From Antilocapra americana (taxonomy: Eukaryota > Chordata > Mammalia > Artiodactyla > Antilocapridae): a stretch of 64,000 bases of DNA. The position numbers were made by a program, and so were the translations under genes. The notes below the pieces were generated by a model that had not been told where the DNA came from, searched no databases, and worked only from the letters and a program-made list of their open reading frames with translations. Positions 30,860 through 42,485 of the stretch are shown here, piece by piece (the stretch's first letter is position 1; every line of letters begins with the position of its first letter). The stretch is taken from the NCBI GenBank assembly GCA_007570785.1, contig ML660203.1, positions 5,327,276 through 5,391,275 on the forward strand. The letters run 5' to 3'.

Positions 30860-31625
30860 GAAAAAAAGTGCCACTTCCCATCCATTAGAATGGCTACTAT
30901 CAGAAAGGAAAAAAGAAAATAACCGGTGTTAGCAAGGTTGCAAAGAAATCAGAACCCTGGTGTGCCCTGCTGATTGGGACTAGAAGATGGTGCAGCTGCT
31001 GTGAAAAACAGCGTGGCGGGTGGGTCCTCGAAAATTCAAACATACATTCGCTATATGATCCTGCAGTCCCTCTTCTGGATATGTACTCAGAAGAACTGGA
31101 ATCGGTGACTCAGGGAGACATGCGTTAGGTCTATTTATTCATAGTAGCATTATTCACTATAGCTAAGTGGTTGAAGCAACCCATGTGTCAATGAATGGAT
31201 GGATAAATAAAAAATGTGGTATGTGCACACAGTGGAATATTATTCCGCTTTGTAAAGGAAGAAAATTCTGACACATGCTGCACCAGTCGGGAACTTTGAG
31301 GACATTATGCTAAGTGAAATATGCCAGTCACTAAAAAACAGAGACCGTATGATTCCATTTATGTGAGGTTCTCTGAGTAGTCAAATTACAGGGACAGAAA
31401 ACTGAATGGCGATTTCCAGGGACTGTGGAGAAGAGAATTAGGGGAATTATTGTTTCATGGGTACCGAGTTTCAGTTTCACAAGATGAAAAGAGGTCTGTG
31501 GATGGATGGTCCTGATGGTGGCAAAGCAATGTGACTATACTTGATGTCACTGAACTGTGAGCTAAAAAACAGTCAAGGTGACAAATTTTACATTACGTGC
31601 ATTTTAACACCATTTTTGAAAAGTG
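30860..31625 (+). mobile_element. Ancient L1 fragment (L1M type), 3' part
   Basis: Sense L1: ATTAGAATGGCTACTATCAG, TATTCATAGTAGCATTATTC, AGTGGAATATTATTCCGCTT, GACCGTATGATTCCATTTAT, ending in 3' UTR with GTGACAAATTTTACATTACG. Confidence 0.8.
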
Positions 31626-32260
31626 TAGAAATATATTGTTTTCATTAATAATCTATGTTTTGCTATTCTTAAATCCCTGCCAACCAGACCACTAGGCTGT
31701 ATCAGTATCTGTCAGTGTCCAAACTTCCCCTGATGATGGAGACCCCGCTAAGGGCTGACTTCACCACCCTCTCCTAACTGGTTAGAAATGGAGGGAATTA
31801 TTGATATATCCAGACTGACCAATGCCTTGCCACAGGCTCAAGGCCAGGTTGAACGGCAACCTTCCATTTATAAAGAAATGATAGAACTCACTTCCCACTG
31901 AGAAAGATGAACTTTTCAGGTTTGAGAACCAAAGATCCAAGTGTCACCTCTCATCAGACTGAGCATCTGAGATCCCAGTCTGGTCCACACTACAGAAATG
32001 GGGCAGGGTAGAACCATTTACAATGAGGGTGGTCACACATGAAGAAGGGCTGCTAAAGGAGACACTGGCAGTCTGCAAAGGGACCCTCAAGATGGGACCC
32101 TCTTAGCTGATGTGGATGCTGGTTCACCAAGAGCAGGTGTCCCCTCATGTAAGGATAATTGCAATTATTTCTTTTCCCTTAAAAAATATTGATAAGAAAA
32201 TGTCAGCTCATTTAGTCAGAAGCGGAAAAACCAAATAATATCTGAACTCTGCAGATGTTA
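31626..32260. other. Repeat-poor stretch
   Basis: No repeat is confidently recognised and no frame exceeds noise. Confidence 0.4.
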
Positions 32261-32268
32261 AAACTCAA

Positions 32269-32485
32269 GAGACTTCCCTGGTGGTCCAGTGGCTAAGACT
32301 CCACACTCCCCATGCAGGGGGCCTGGGTTTGATCCCTTCAGGGAACTGGATCCCACATACGGCAACTAAGAATTAGCATGCTATACCAAAGATCAAAGAT
32401 CCTGCATGCCACAACTAAACAAATATTTTTATTTATTTATTTGGCACAATCAAATAAATAAAATAAATAAGTTTTTAAAAGAAGA
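32269..32485 (+). mobile_element. CHR-type tRNA-Glu SINE
   Basis: GACTTCCCTGGTGGTCCAGT head, TTTGATCCCTTCAGGGAACT, GATCCCACATACGGCAACTA, and an A/T-rich tail of AAATAAATAAAATAAATAAG. Confidence 0.9.
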
Positions 32486-32505
32486 CTCAAACTTTGGCGT
32501 TCACA

Positions 32506-32567
32506 AGTGTGTGCATGCGCACACATGCATATGTGTGTGTATACGCTCGCCTACGCGTATACACACA
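32506..32567. repeat. Cluster of TG/CA inverted repeats (cruciform candidate)
   Basis: TGTGTGTATACGC (32534-32546) and GCGTATACACACA (32555-32567) form a perfect 13-bp stem with an 8-base loop. Just upstream TGTGTGC-ATGC-GCACACA forms a smaller stem. Confidence 0.8.
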
Positions 32568-32779
32568 TATATCTAAAGGCACAAGAGAAGGGCTTGGGAG
32601 CCAGAAGAGGAAATAGCATAGGCAGGGTGAATCACTTGGCGGGGGGTGTTAAATAAGAAGATCTAGAGCAAAGCTCTAAGGAATCCTAACATAAAAGAGA
32701 AGAAGTGGAACAGGCGTGCACATAGCATTGTGAGGAGAGACAAAGGAGCGGGGGCAAACAAGGGACCATGGTGTCATAC

Positions 32780-33225
32780 TCATAGATGCGGGCTTCCATG
32801 AAACTGTACACAGATTGGATGACTGAAGCAACAGAAGTATATAGTGTCTCACAGATCCAGAACTGAACTCAGGGGGTAAGCAAGTTCCATCTGACAGCTA
32901 TGAGAAAAAGATCTATCCTATGACTTTCCCCTGGCATCTGGTGATTCGCTGGCAATCTTTGGCATTCCTTGACTTATAGACACACAACCCTATCTCTTCC
33001 TTTATCTTCACATGGCATTCTCCATGTATGTGTGTATCTGTCTCTATAAATTTCTGCTTTTTAAATGGGCATGAGTTGTACTGGAAGAAGGGGTGCCTTG
33101 TCTTACATCATTCCATCTGCAACAAGCCCATATCCAAATAAGGCACCATTCTGAGACACTGGGGATTAGCACTTCATATATAAATTTGAAGGAGACAAAC
33201 CTCAGCCATCAACAGAGGTTGTGGA
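32780..33225 (-). repeat. MaLR-type LTR fragment, antisense
   Basis: Antisense LTR phrases: GGCAATCTTTGGCATTCCTT, CTTCACATGGCATTCTCC, CATATCCAAATAAGGCACCA, TTCTGAGACACTGGGGATTA. It is ancient and non-coding. Confidence 0.6.
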
Positions 33226-33533
33226 AATCACCTGGGATGAGATTTTCCTAGGACAGAGTATCTTAACTATTTCAGTGTTGCTTGAAGTCATCTAAGATAA
33301 AGAGGATAAGATCTTGTCATGAATCAGAACTCCTTCTCAACCTGCCCTGCCTTCTCCTTCAGCTTGTCGAATTTCAAGTCTTAAAATTTAATGAAATACC
33401 AGATGAGGAGCATTTTCCACAAGAACTCATCTGATTTCTTGGCTCCAGTCCTCACCAAGATGCTCCCCTTAAATGAACTTTTGATACTATCATCACAATA
33501 CCCATTTGTTGAGCCCCAACTTTGCCAAATTCT
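33226..33533. other. No recognisable feature
   Basis: Short unique-looking stretch before the BovB. Confidence 0.4.
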
Positions 33534-35240
33534 AGTTCAGTGCAGTTCAGTCACTCAGTAGTGTCTGAGTCTTTGCAACCCGATGGATGGCATCATGCCA
33601 GGCTTCCATGTCCATCACCAACTCCCAGAGTTTACTCAAACTCATGTCCATCTAGTCAGTGATGCCATCCAACCATCTCATCCTCTGTCCTCCCCTTCTC
33701 CTCCTGCCTTCAATCTTTTCCAGCATCAGGGTCTTATAAAATGAGTCAGCTATTAGCATCAGGTGGCCAAATTATTGGAGTTTCAGCTTAAGCATCAATC
33801 CTTCCAAGTACTTCCAATATTCAGGGCTTATTTCCTTTAGGATGTACCAGTTGGATCTCCTTGCAGTCCAAGGGACTCTCAAGAGTCTTCTTGAACACCA
33901 CAGTTCAAAAACATCACCTCTTTGGTGCTCAGCTTTCTTTATGGTCCAACTCTCACATCCATACATGACTACTAGAAAAACTATAGCTTTGACTAGACAG
34001 AGCTTGGTTGGCAAAGTAATGTCTCTGCTTTTTAATATGCTATCTATGTTCATCATAGCTTTCCTTCCAAGGAGAAAATATCCTTTAATTTGATGGCTGC
34101 AGTCACCATCAGCAATGATTTTGCAGCCCCCCAAAATAAAGTCTCTCACTGTTTCCATTGTTTCCCCATCTATTTGTCATGAAGTGATGGGACCAGATGC
34201 CACGATCTTAGTTTTCTGAATGTTGAGTTTTAAGCCAACTCTTTCACTCTCCTCTTTCACTTTCAACAAGAGGCTCTTTAGTTTTTCTTTGCTTTCTGCC
34301 CTAAGGGTAGTGTCATCTGCATACTTCTCCCAGCAATCTTGATTCCAGCTTGTGCTTCATTCAGCCCAGTGTTTTTCATGATGTACTCTGCATGTAAGTT
34401 AAATAAGCAGGGTAATAATATAAAATCTTTACGTACTCCTTTCCCTATTTGGAACCAGTCTGTTGTTCCATGTCCAGTTCTAACTGTTGCTTACTGACCT
34501 GCACAGATTTCTCAGGAGGTAGGTGAGGTGGTCTGGTATTCTCATCTCTTTAAGAATTTTCCACAGTTTGCTGTGATCCACACTGTCAAAGGCTTTGGAA
34601 TAGTCAATAAAGCAGAAGTTGGTGTTTTTCTGGAACTCTCTTTCTTTTTCAATGATCCAGCAGATGTTGGCAATTTGATCTCTGATTCCTCTGTCTTTTC
34701 TAAATCCAGCTTGAACATCTGGAAGTTCTTGGTTCACGTATTGTTGAAGTCTCTCTTGGAGAATTTTGAGCATTACTTTGCTAACGTGTGAGATGAGTGC
34801 AATTGTGCAGTAGTTTGAATGTTCTTTGGCATTGCTTTTCTTTGAGATTGGAATGAAAACTGACCTTTTTCAGTCCTTTGGCCACTGCTGAGTCTACCAA
34901 ATTTGTTAGCATATTAAGTGTAGCACATTAACAGCATCATCTTTTAGGATTTGAAATAGCACAGCTGGAATTCTTTCACCTCCACTAGCTCTGTTCATAT
35001 TGATGCTTCCTAAGGCCCACTTGCTGAAAGTGAAAGAGGAGAGTGAAAAAGTTGGCTTAACACTCAACATTAAGAAAACTAAGATCATGGCATCTAGTCC
35101 CATGACTTCATTTCTTCTAAGGGATTCTTGCCTACAGTAGTAGATACAATGGTCATCTGAATTAAATTCACCCATTCCAGTCCATTTTAGTTCACTGATT
35201 CCTAAAATGTTGATCTTCACTCTTGCCATTTCCTGTTGGA
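33534..35240 (-). mobile_element. BovB (RTE) LINE with internal deletion and inverted insert
   Basis: The 3' terminus is at 33534 (AGTTCAGTGCAGTTCAGTCA). The minus strand encodes decayed RT: 34480-34773 shows the motif-A block FCFIDYSKAFDSVDHSKLW, and 33772-34158 shows the C-terminal SCESWT-like region (YGCESWTIKKAEHQR). A 16-base deletion beside the YADD codons (near 34322) shifts the frame. RT sequence stops at about 35023. 35024-35113 is BovB in the opposite orientation, and 35114-35240 is antisense endonuclease sequence (MARVKINILGISELKWTG). Roughly 1 kb between endonuclease and RT is missing. Confidence 0.88.
35024..35113 (+). mobile_element. Inverted BovB segment inside the BovB copy
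   Basis: Plus-strand TGAAAGTGAAAGAGGAGAGT through TCATGGCATCTAG is the reverse complement of BovB sequence at about 34187-34273 in this element. The two form a ~85-bp diverged inverted repeat. Confidence 0.8.
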
Positions 35241-35775
35241 GTACTAGTGGAAGGATTCAAATAGTCTGCCCCATTTTCAAGGAAAGTTTTCCTCTGTTTA
35301 CTCCCAAAATTACAAAATAATGTACCTACAAAACTTCAGGCTGCCCTCCCTTTTACCAATATCTCAGGCACAAAGGCCTTCCAGAATGGCTATTCCACTA
35401 TTGATCATTGTTCCACTTGTCATCTTACAGAAAAATCCATCAGGAATAACAGAAAGCTGTTTGCAGCTTTTATTCACCATTCATTGGCCTTTGACTATGA
35501 ACAGTAACCAGCTATGGGTTAAGCCTCATAAACTCCACATACAGACTTTCAGTAATTGAAGCGCATGCAAAACTTGTGTCTTAATACCACGGTAAGATCA
35601 GTGGGTCTCTGGTAGACCAGAAAGTCATAATGAGCTGCATGAAACAGTTTGTGCCATGATTCCCATCATACATGGCTAGAAGTTGTTTTAGGATAGCCAC
35701 GATGACTAAAAATGAACTGTCATCCTGTGTACTAAGTGGTTGACAACATCACTAGATACGCATTGCCTATCTATG
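35241..35775. other. No recognisable feature
   Basis: The 79-codon frame at 35320-35559 has no family resemblance. Confidence 0.4.
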
Positions 35776-35779
35776 CTTG

Positions 35780-36030
35780 TGCTCATTTATTGCAAGCCTA
35801 CTATATGTTAGCCCTATATTGGGCACTGGGGATGCAATAGTTTAAAACAAGTTAGGCTCAGGGCACTTTCTGGGTTGGGATGAAGACAGCAAATAAGCAG
35901 CCAATAAAAATAGAGTAAAAGAATTACTTTTGCTAGTATCTACACAGGGCTACCAGAAGAGCATCTCAGTGAACATCACCACCGCCTACACAGCTGGTCC
36001 AGTCATAAATCTGAGAGGCTTCTTATTCTC
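35780..36030 (-). repeat. L2 LINE 3' end, antisense
   Basis: TGCTCATTTATTGCAAGCCT, TACTATATGTTAGCCCTATA, TTGGGCACTGGGGATGCAAT. Confidence 0.65.
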
Positions 36031-36296
36031 TTTCTCTTTTTCTTCTGCCAGCATCTTATGCACCACCTAATCCTGTCAATCTGGCTCCTATTTCTCAAAA
36101 ACTGAGTGTTTTCTAGATTCTACTGCTTCAGTTCAAATAATGTTCTGTAAATATCAATTCTATCATTTTTGACTTCTGATATGAGCTGAAGAGTTTGCAC
36201 ATTAATTTGATGATTTATTCCTGCATTCAGCATAATACCATTGAGCACATACTATGTATTTAGACACTGCAGATGAAAAACCAAAGAAGGCAAATC

Positions 36297-36791
36297 AGAC
36301 AGACCTCAGAGATATTGCATATCCATTTTTAAGACAATCATAATAAAGTAAATATCCTAATAAAGCAAGTCACACATTTTTGGGGTTTTCTAGTGCATAT
36401 AAAAGTTATGTTTATACTATACTGTGGTTTATCGAGTGTGAAACAGCATTATGTCTAAAAAATTAATGTGCATACATTCATTAAAAAATAGTTTATTGCT
36501 AAAGATGCTAACCATCAACAGAGCCTTCTGCAAGTTATAATTTTTTAAAATAGTAACATTATAGATTCCTGATCACAGATCACCATACAAAATAGTAATA
36601 ATGAAATAAGTTGAAATATTGTGAGAGTTGCCAAAATGCGACACAGAAACACCAAGTGAGCAAAAGCTTTTGGAAATATGGAGCTGATAGATTTGCTCAA
36701 TGCAGAATTACTGCAAACCTTAATTTGCTTAAAATGCAATATCTGTGAAGTACAATGAAGCAAAATGCAATAAAATGAGGTATATTCATAC
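36297..36791 (-). mobile_element. Tigger1-type internally deleted DNA transposon (MER-like)
   Basis: Both termini are visible: GACCTCAGAGATATTGCATA near 36303 and GCAATAAAATGAGGTATATT near 36768. Subterminal Tigger1 phrases are present on both sides (CATATAAAAGTTATGTTTAT; GATCACAGATCACCATACAA). The transposase gene is gone, leaving about 0.5 kb, typical of non-autonomous Tigger derivatives. Confidence 0.8.
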
Positions 36792-38305
36792 ATGGTCCCT
36801 GGCCACATAAGTCCATATAAAATCCCCAATGGACCATGATGCCATCACATTGAAATTTAAACTGGAAAGCTAGGTTAAGTAAATTTGCTTCTTCTGCAAC
36901 TCTGAGCATAGAACCCTGAGCCTCCCAGGCTCTGTTGCATGCTCCTTAAATTTTTCAGAATGGCTTTAGTTGTTCTCTATTTCTATTCTTTATGTTCCTA
37001 CCCCACTTGGATTTATATTCTTTAACATCATTTATTTTTCTAACTGACTTCAACCTTTGAGGATTCAAAGAATTAATGTCAAAATCTGAAGGGCAGAACT
37101 CTACTCAACCTGGTTCATAAGGTGTCCACTCTGGCTTTCCTGGTGACAAATGTGACATATGATAGAAAGAAGAGGGTGCCTCAACTCAGGACTCATAGCA
37201 CTGAGAAGAAATAAAATACGTCACCAGATTTAGGATGGCAAAAACCTGGCTTGTTTACAGCCACTCCTGTTCCCATGTCAGACATAACTAATCGATCACA
37301 GATCTCTTTTCTTCCTGACCCCAGGCTTGACTTTAGGTTCTTCTTTAACATAGTGCTAAAGCAGCCACTGCCAATCCATCAGGCTTGGGTCCTGAGATAA
37401 AATTTGTCATCTCTGCATTAGAACCTGTGCTCAGTGAATAGAAAACTTCATGAAACAGGAGCAAAAGCCTAAGGCAAAGCTATATGGGAAAAAAAGGAAG
37501 CCAGGATGGAAGCTACAGCCTCATAGTCTTTACTTTTTGCAATCTCCTCTCCCAAACTCAACATGATTACCAAAGGGTGATTCTTCCTGCCCTGCTTGAA
37601 AAACCGGCTTATCCTGAACCAGTGTCTTTCCCAAGGGTGGGTATTGTGGGGGTGGTGGTTCTCTATTAGTCAACCTGGGACAAAGAAGTATAGCCCTGAG
37701 TAAAGACCCCCAGAGGCTCCATGGAATAGAAGGGCCTTGCCCAATATAGACATGGGGTAGACCAGATAGCCAGGGCCCACTCCAGTGGAGATAGGAGCTG
37801 AAAGAAGAAAGAGCCATTGCTTGGTTGGGGCCCTTAGAAAAGGATTCATGGAGGCTGGGATGTGTGAGATCAGGACATATAGAAAGGTGCTGCTTCCCAG
37901 CTTAGAGATGGGAGGGAGTGCAAGAGGCTGACACAGACTAAGTGATATACATGGAGACACTGCACTGTCATCGATTCTCCACATTTACAGCCTCTGCCTG
38001 ACCCATCTATAATTGAATCCTTTGCCTAGGACTGAGCCAGATCGGTTGGCTGTAGTAATCACATGTGGGCAATTTTACTAAAGATCACACTCAGTTAATT
38101 TGTATGATTAGGGAATTAGCAATCACTTCTGTTGATCTCAGAGATTATTCAAAACACAACAGACTCTCAGAATGAGATTGGAATAAAAGTGGCTTTCAGA
38201 TATAAATTAAAGTTCCACTGAATATTGCCTAAAATAATGCAGTGAACAGATTTACAGTAATAGGTCATTCATTCCCTCTAGGGTTTCAGTACCTTTGCTT
38301 AAGGT
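36792..38305. other. Repeat-poor stretch, no gene supported
   Basis: About 1.5 kb with no confident repeat. Opposing frames at 37484-37669 (plus), 37530-37817 and 37670-37984 (minus) overlap and lack motifs. It could hold unique regulatory sequence. Confidence 0.4.
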
Positions 38306-38310
38306 TCTCT

Positions 38311-38346
38311 TTCTCTCTTTCTCTCTCTCTCTCACACACACACACA
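38311..38346 (+). repeat. (CT)n(CA)n microsatellite, short
   Basis: Imperfect CT-rich run followed by about seven CA units. Confidence 0.85.
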
Positions 38347-38774
38347 TTCTCTTTGCCCTTTGAACTGGAACAGTGATCCGTTCCCTGTGATTAAATTAGT
38401 GTAAGTAATAAGATATCATAGATTTGATTGATTTCCCTGGCAATGGTTATTAACCAGCCCAATTCAGAGCCAAGCAGGACCATTATTCTAAACATTGATT
38501 TCTGAAAAGGCATGCAGGGGAAGGAAATTCTCAGCTACAGAGATATTCCGTAAGGAATTATCTGATAGGATGATATATAGTGAGGATTCTCAGACATGGC
38601 AATGAACCCCCTAGAATCCTCAAATACCATGATATACAGATGTCAGAGTCCACAGGGAGACTGAGCAACGCTGTGAATACACTTTACCAAAGTTCTCAGG
38701 GAATCCTTCTTAGATGCACCATAAAATGTAAGCACTGAGAACTGTATTGTATGCCAATCATTGTATTTAATCCA

Positions 38775-38872
38775 ACAAATATATACTTTATAACTTCTCT
38801 GATCTATATTTACTGCAGGCTTAGGAGACAAGAAGGAAACATGACCTCAAGGAGCTCACAGTGAACCTGTGG
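38775..38872 (-). repeat. L2/MIR3-like fragment
   Basis: CCAACAAATATATACTTTAT and GACCTCAAGGAGCTCACAGT match L2-type antisense phrases. Confidence 0.5.
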
Positions 38873-39330
38873 TGTTTCTTGAGGAAGCTTAAAACAGCCT
38901 TTCATTCAGAAAGGATGGCTACTGGGGATGTGGCTATAGGAAGAGAGGATCCTCCTTTGCAAATAGGTTTCCATCTCTCAACAGAGTCATCCATCAGATA
39001 GAAGACTTTCACAGAAATGCGGAGGCATCTTTTTGACCACTGAAAAGATGCACAGAACTGTAAATCATGGCATTTCTCTGAGCTCTGGAGAAAAACAAAT
39101 TTGTTAAATAAATGGAAATTCTTCCTCCCATTCTCCAAACTCCTTTGGCTTCTCTTGTCCACCAAGCAGGAAAGAGGGCAATTTGGAAATACATCCACAT
39201 GGCTTCTTTCAAGGGTGCCCACATCATATCCAACAGCCAAAGGAAAACTGATTACTTCAATCTAAATCCATATGTTGAGACGCATTTGAGTTTAATACAC
39301 ATTTTTACCTCCTGTGCTAAGGACAATAAG
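38873..39330. other. No recognisable feature
   Basis: The 112-codon minus frame (38902-39240) lacks recognisable domains and overlaps other frames. I do not call it a gene. Confidence 0.4.
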
Positions 39331-39334
39331 CTCA

Positions 39335-39560
39335 TAGAGTGTAGTATTTGCAACCATAGGCTCTGAAATCAGATTTTCTGGGTTTGAATTGTGGCTCTAA
39401 CACTTTATAGGACATATTAATTAACCTCATCAATTCTTATTTTCTCCACTAACCCACTATAGGGTTAATGATAGCAATTACTTCCTAGGTTTGGTCACAA
39501 AAGCATGGGAGCTGATACTTGCATGTAACATGCTTATCCTGGTGTCTGGCACCTAGTGAT
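39335..39560 (+). repeat. MIR SINE
   Basis: Sense MIR: TAGGCTCTGAAATCAGATTT, GGGTTTGAATTGTGGCTCTA, then a TGGTGTCTGGCACCTAGTGA tail. Confidence 0.72.
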
Positions 39561-39960
39561 AATAAAAAACTGATACAATTGATCATGACCATTTGCCCTA
39601 AAGCAAAAAAGATGTGGCCTAACCCCTTACAAAGTGATAAACGAATCACAGTGTCCTTCCTCTTTTGTTCCTTCTAACTCCAGAGGGACAATCAGAACCA
39701 ATGAAAGAATGTATGTGGAAACAAGTTTTACCTTATCCTTAGAAAGTACATTCTAATCATCAGACCTATGCCCACATTTCAGTAGTCTGTACTGGGGGCA
39801 TCATGAGTTCCCTGTAATCAGAAGTGTTCAAAGGATTGAAGATCCATCATACTTTCAGGTATTTCTGTCCTGTGTTTAAGACTAAATCAGATCTGATGAC
39901 GAACAGAGTCTGTCCTAATTTATTTGGCTCTGATGCAATGACATAGTTTATAAATGCTTC
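39561..39960. other. No recognisable feature
   Basis: Unique-looking and AT-rich sequence. Confidence 0.4.
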
Positions 39961-40259
39961 GCTCTATCCACCAATGGTTGGGAAGTTGCCCCGGAGAAGG
40001 GATAGGCTACCCATTCCATTATTCTTGAGCTTCCCTGATAGATCAGATGGTAAAGAATCTGCCTACAATACGGGAGACCTGGGTTAGATCCCTGGGTTGG
40101 GAAGATCCCCTGGAGGAGGGCATGGCAACCCACTCCAGTATTCTTGCCTGGAGAATCTCCATGGACAGAGGAGCCTGGCGGGCTACAGTCCATGGGGTTG
40201 CAGAGAGTCAGACATAACCAAGTGACTAAGCCCAGCATAACACAACACATAGCTCTATC
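39961..40259 (+). mobile_element. Composite Bov-tA dimer, second copy
   Basis: A truncated unit 1 (from about 39977, GGTTGGGAAG) carries AGAAGGGATAGGCTACCCAT and ends ATTATTCTTG. It is joined directly to a full unit 2 at about 40028. GCTCTATC flanks the whole at 39961-39968 and 40252-40259. The junction equals that at 7470. Confidence 0.87.
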
Positions 40260-41572
40260 TGCTTTACCTCTTACCCACAGCACTCAGCACCACCAGAAAA
40301 CCAGCAAAGAGAAAGCATTCAGTAACTCTTAATTAAGTCAAAAATAAAGAGAGAGCAAATAGAATTAGTGGGTATTGATGTTTCAAGTTTTTCAGTATGC
40401 TAGTCTCTTGAGTTTCCTGGAAACAAAATCTACGGTTTCTCTGGACCTGTTCCTTTTCTGTTTGTAATAGCCACACATACCCCTCACCCTGCATCCCATG
40501 CTTTAAAATTGTAAATGAGATGCATCACAGTTTTAAAAATGTGTGTGTGTGTGTGAGCTCGTGTGAAGGTTGGTGAGCCTGCGGGACTTTTCCACATCCC
40601 GTATTTGTCTGACTACCATTGATTTTTTTGCCTAATTGTTATTCACTATGCTAATTTCCTCCACAAATCTCACATTCTATTGATCAAAAAGTAATAAACT
40701 CTCCAACAAACAAAACAAGCATTATTGCAATGTTGGGAAAACATCAGTTAATATCAATACCATATTTACAATTATCTTTAATTCAAATTTTACCCATGAT
40801 GCAGTGCATAAGCAGCTCCGGAGACCCACAGGCTAAAGGAACACGTGAAAAATCCTATTTGCTTTTTTTTTTTTTCCTCACAGAGCAAGAGGGGGCATGC
40901 ACAACCAAGAAACACCTGAAGATGCCCGGTCAGGAATTGGCGGCTCCACTATATGTCATCATCTCAACAGAGAAATTGATCGCCTGCTCTGTTTTTCCTC
41001 TTTCTGTTTCTCTCTTCAATTTAAGGCATTGTGTTAATCATCACTGACAGTGCAAAGGTGAGCACAGCCTTCTTTTACTGTGCTCCAAAATTAAGGTTTC
41101 CTTGAAAAGAAAAAAAAACTGTAATTATTTAGTAGGAGCGTTGTTGAGTTGACTTACTCACTGTAAGTCACTAGGCTGTAATAGTTTTGTCTTCTCACAG
41201 TCTCTCCTCTGCGCTGCCAGCAATGCCTTCCTTCTTTCAGACAGCTGCTACTGCTGCCCGGATTGCAGGAGAGCTGCCAATCAGAGTACTCCACCCTCTT
41301 GGCAGTGTTTCATTGGCCCAACCCAAACTTACCCAATCAGCACATCCCTGAAGCTTTCAAACTGAAGCTGAGAATAATAAAGATACAAGTTGAGAGGCCT
41401 GAGAACTACCAAGGGCAGTGATTTCAGCCTGATGGAGGAAGCCAGCCTGGAAGGATAAAGTTGATAGGCTGAAAGAAGCATAGAAGAGATGCAGAGCAGG
41501 AGTCTGGGTGACATTCAAGATGCTCACTCCTACTGACCCTAGGCCCACTTGAGGAATTGTTTGCGTGGGCTG
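40260..41572. other. Repeat-poor stretch with CCAAT cluster
   Basis: Contains a short (TG)n at 40540-40553, a T run at about 40863-40874, and three CCAAT boxes at 41277-41337. The 105-codon frame at 40730-41047 has no family resemblance. Confidence 0.4.
41277..41337. promoter_or_regulatory. Cluster of three CCAAT (NF-Y-type) boxes
   Basis: CCAAT at 41277-41281 (context GCCAATCAGAG), ATTGG at 41312-41316 and CCAAT at 41333-41337 (context CCCAATCAGC). Two have the extended CCAATCA(G/A) form. Such triplets occur in promoters and some LTRs. No TATA box is evident. Confidence 0.4.
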
Positions 41573-41877
41573 ATAGCTTAAGTTCGGAGATGGCAATGGC
41601 ACCCCACTCCTGTACTCTTTTGCCTAGAGAATCCCACTGATGGAGGAGCCTGGCGGGCTTCAGTCCATGGGGTCACTAGGAGTTGGATACAACTGAGCGG
41701 CTTCACTTTCACTTTTCACTTTCGTGCATTGGAGAAGGAAATGGCAACCCACTCCAGTGTTCTTGCCTGGAGAATCCCAGGGATGGGGGAGCCTGGTGGG
41801 CTGCCGTCTATGGGGTCGCACAGAGTCGGACACGACTGAAGCGACTTAGCTGCAGCAGCAGCATAGCTTAAGTTCGG
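41573..41877 (-). mobile_element. BOV-A2 SINE with perfect 15-bp target-site duplication
   Basis: Antisense BOV-A2 relative to the copy at 3036: A unit, CACTTTCACTTTTCACTTTC linker near 41704-41723, A unit, then a (GCA)n edge at 41852-41862. ATAGCTTAAGTTCGG is identical at 41573-41587 and 41863-41877, which suggests a relatively young insertion. Confidence 0.95.
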
Positions 41878-42485
41878 TTTCTGTAACTTTCCACCAGAAG
41901 AGCTGTGTTGAATACAAGCCTATCACAAGGTGAGGGAAATCAAGGCAGATGACCCTACAAGACTGAGACAGAGAATCCAGTACAGAAGGCTATTTCTAAG
42001 ACACGGGCATCAGAGATTAGGAGGAGGGAACAAGTAAGACTTGTTCAACCCTCACACATGTCAACCTGGTGTTGTTTAAACTACAACTTCTCTTTTCAGA
42101 TGAGGACTGGGACAGTAAAAGGAGATCAAAACCTTAGGAGCTGCACCGAGCCTGAGTCTAGTATAGATTTTTTCCATATCATCCACCAGTCTCTGGGGCA
42201 GTTGAAGAAAAAGTCATCAGTATCATGATGTTCGGATTATCTGATGTAGTAAAAGGAGATGTCTGTTTATTGTTCTGTTTTGCTTTGAATGAAACAATCA
42301 TGTAGGCTTTTCCCAAGGTGCTCTAGTGTCTCATGGGATGTTATCTCTGCATTCACTTTTACATAGAAGCCAAACTAAGTCCCCCAGAACTGAATCAATG
42401 TGGTGTCTTCTGCAGGAAACTATTATATCAATACACAGGCCCTGCTGGGCTAGAGCAAGAATGGGCTTTTGGGAGATCCTAGATT
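41878..42485. other. Repeat-poor stretch
   Basis: No repeat is confidently recognised and no frame exceeds noise. Confidence 0.4.

Noticed and set aside
34480..34773. Possible domesticated reverse transcriptase
   Set aside because: It shows RT motif A but belongs to a BovB with frameshifts, a deletion beside YADD and missing endonuclease sequence. No intact frame spans the domain.
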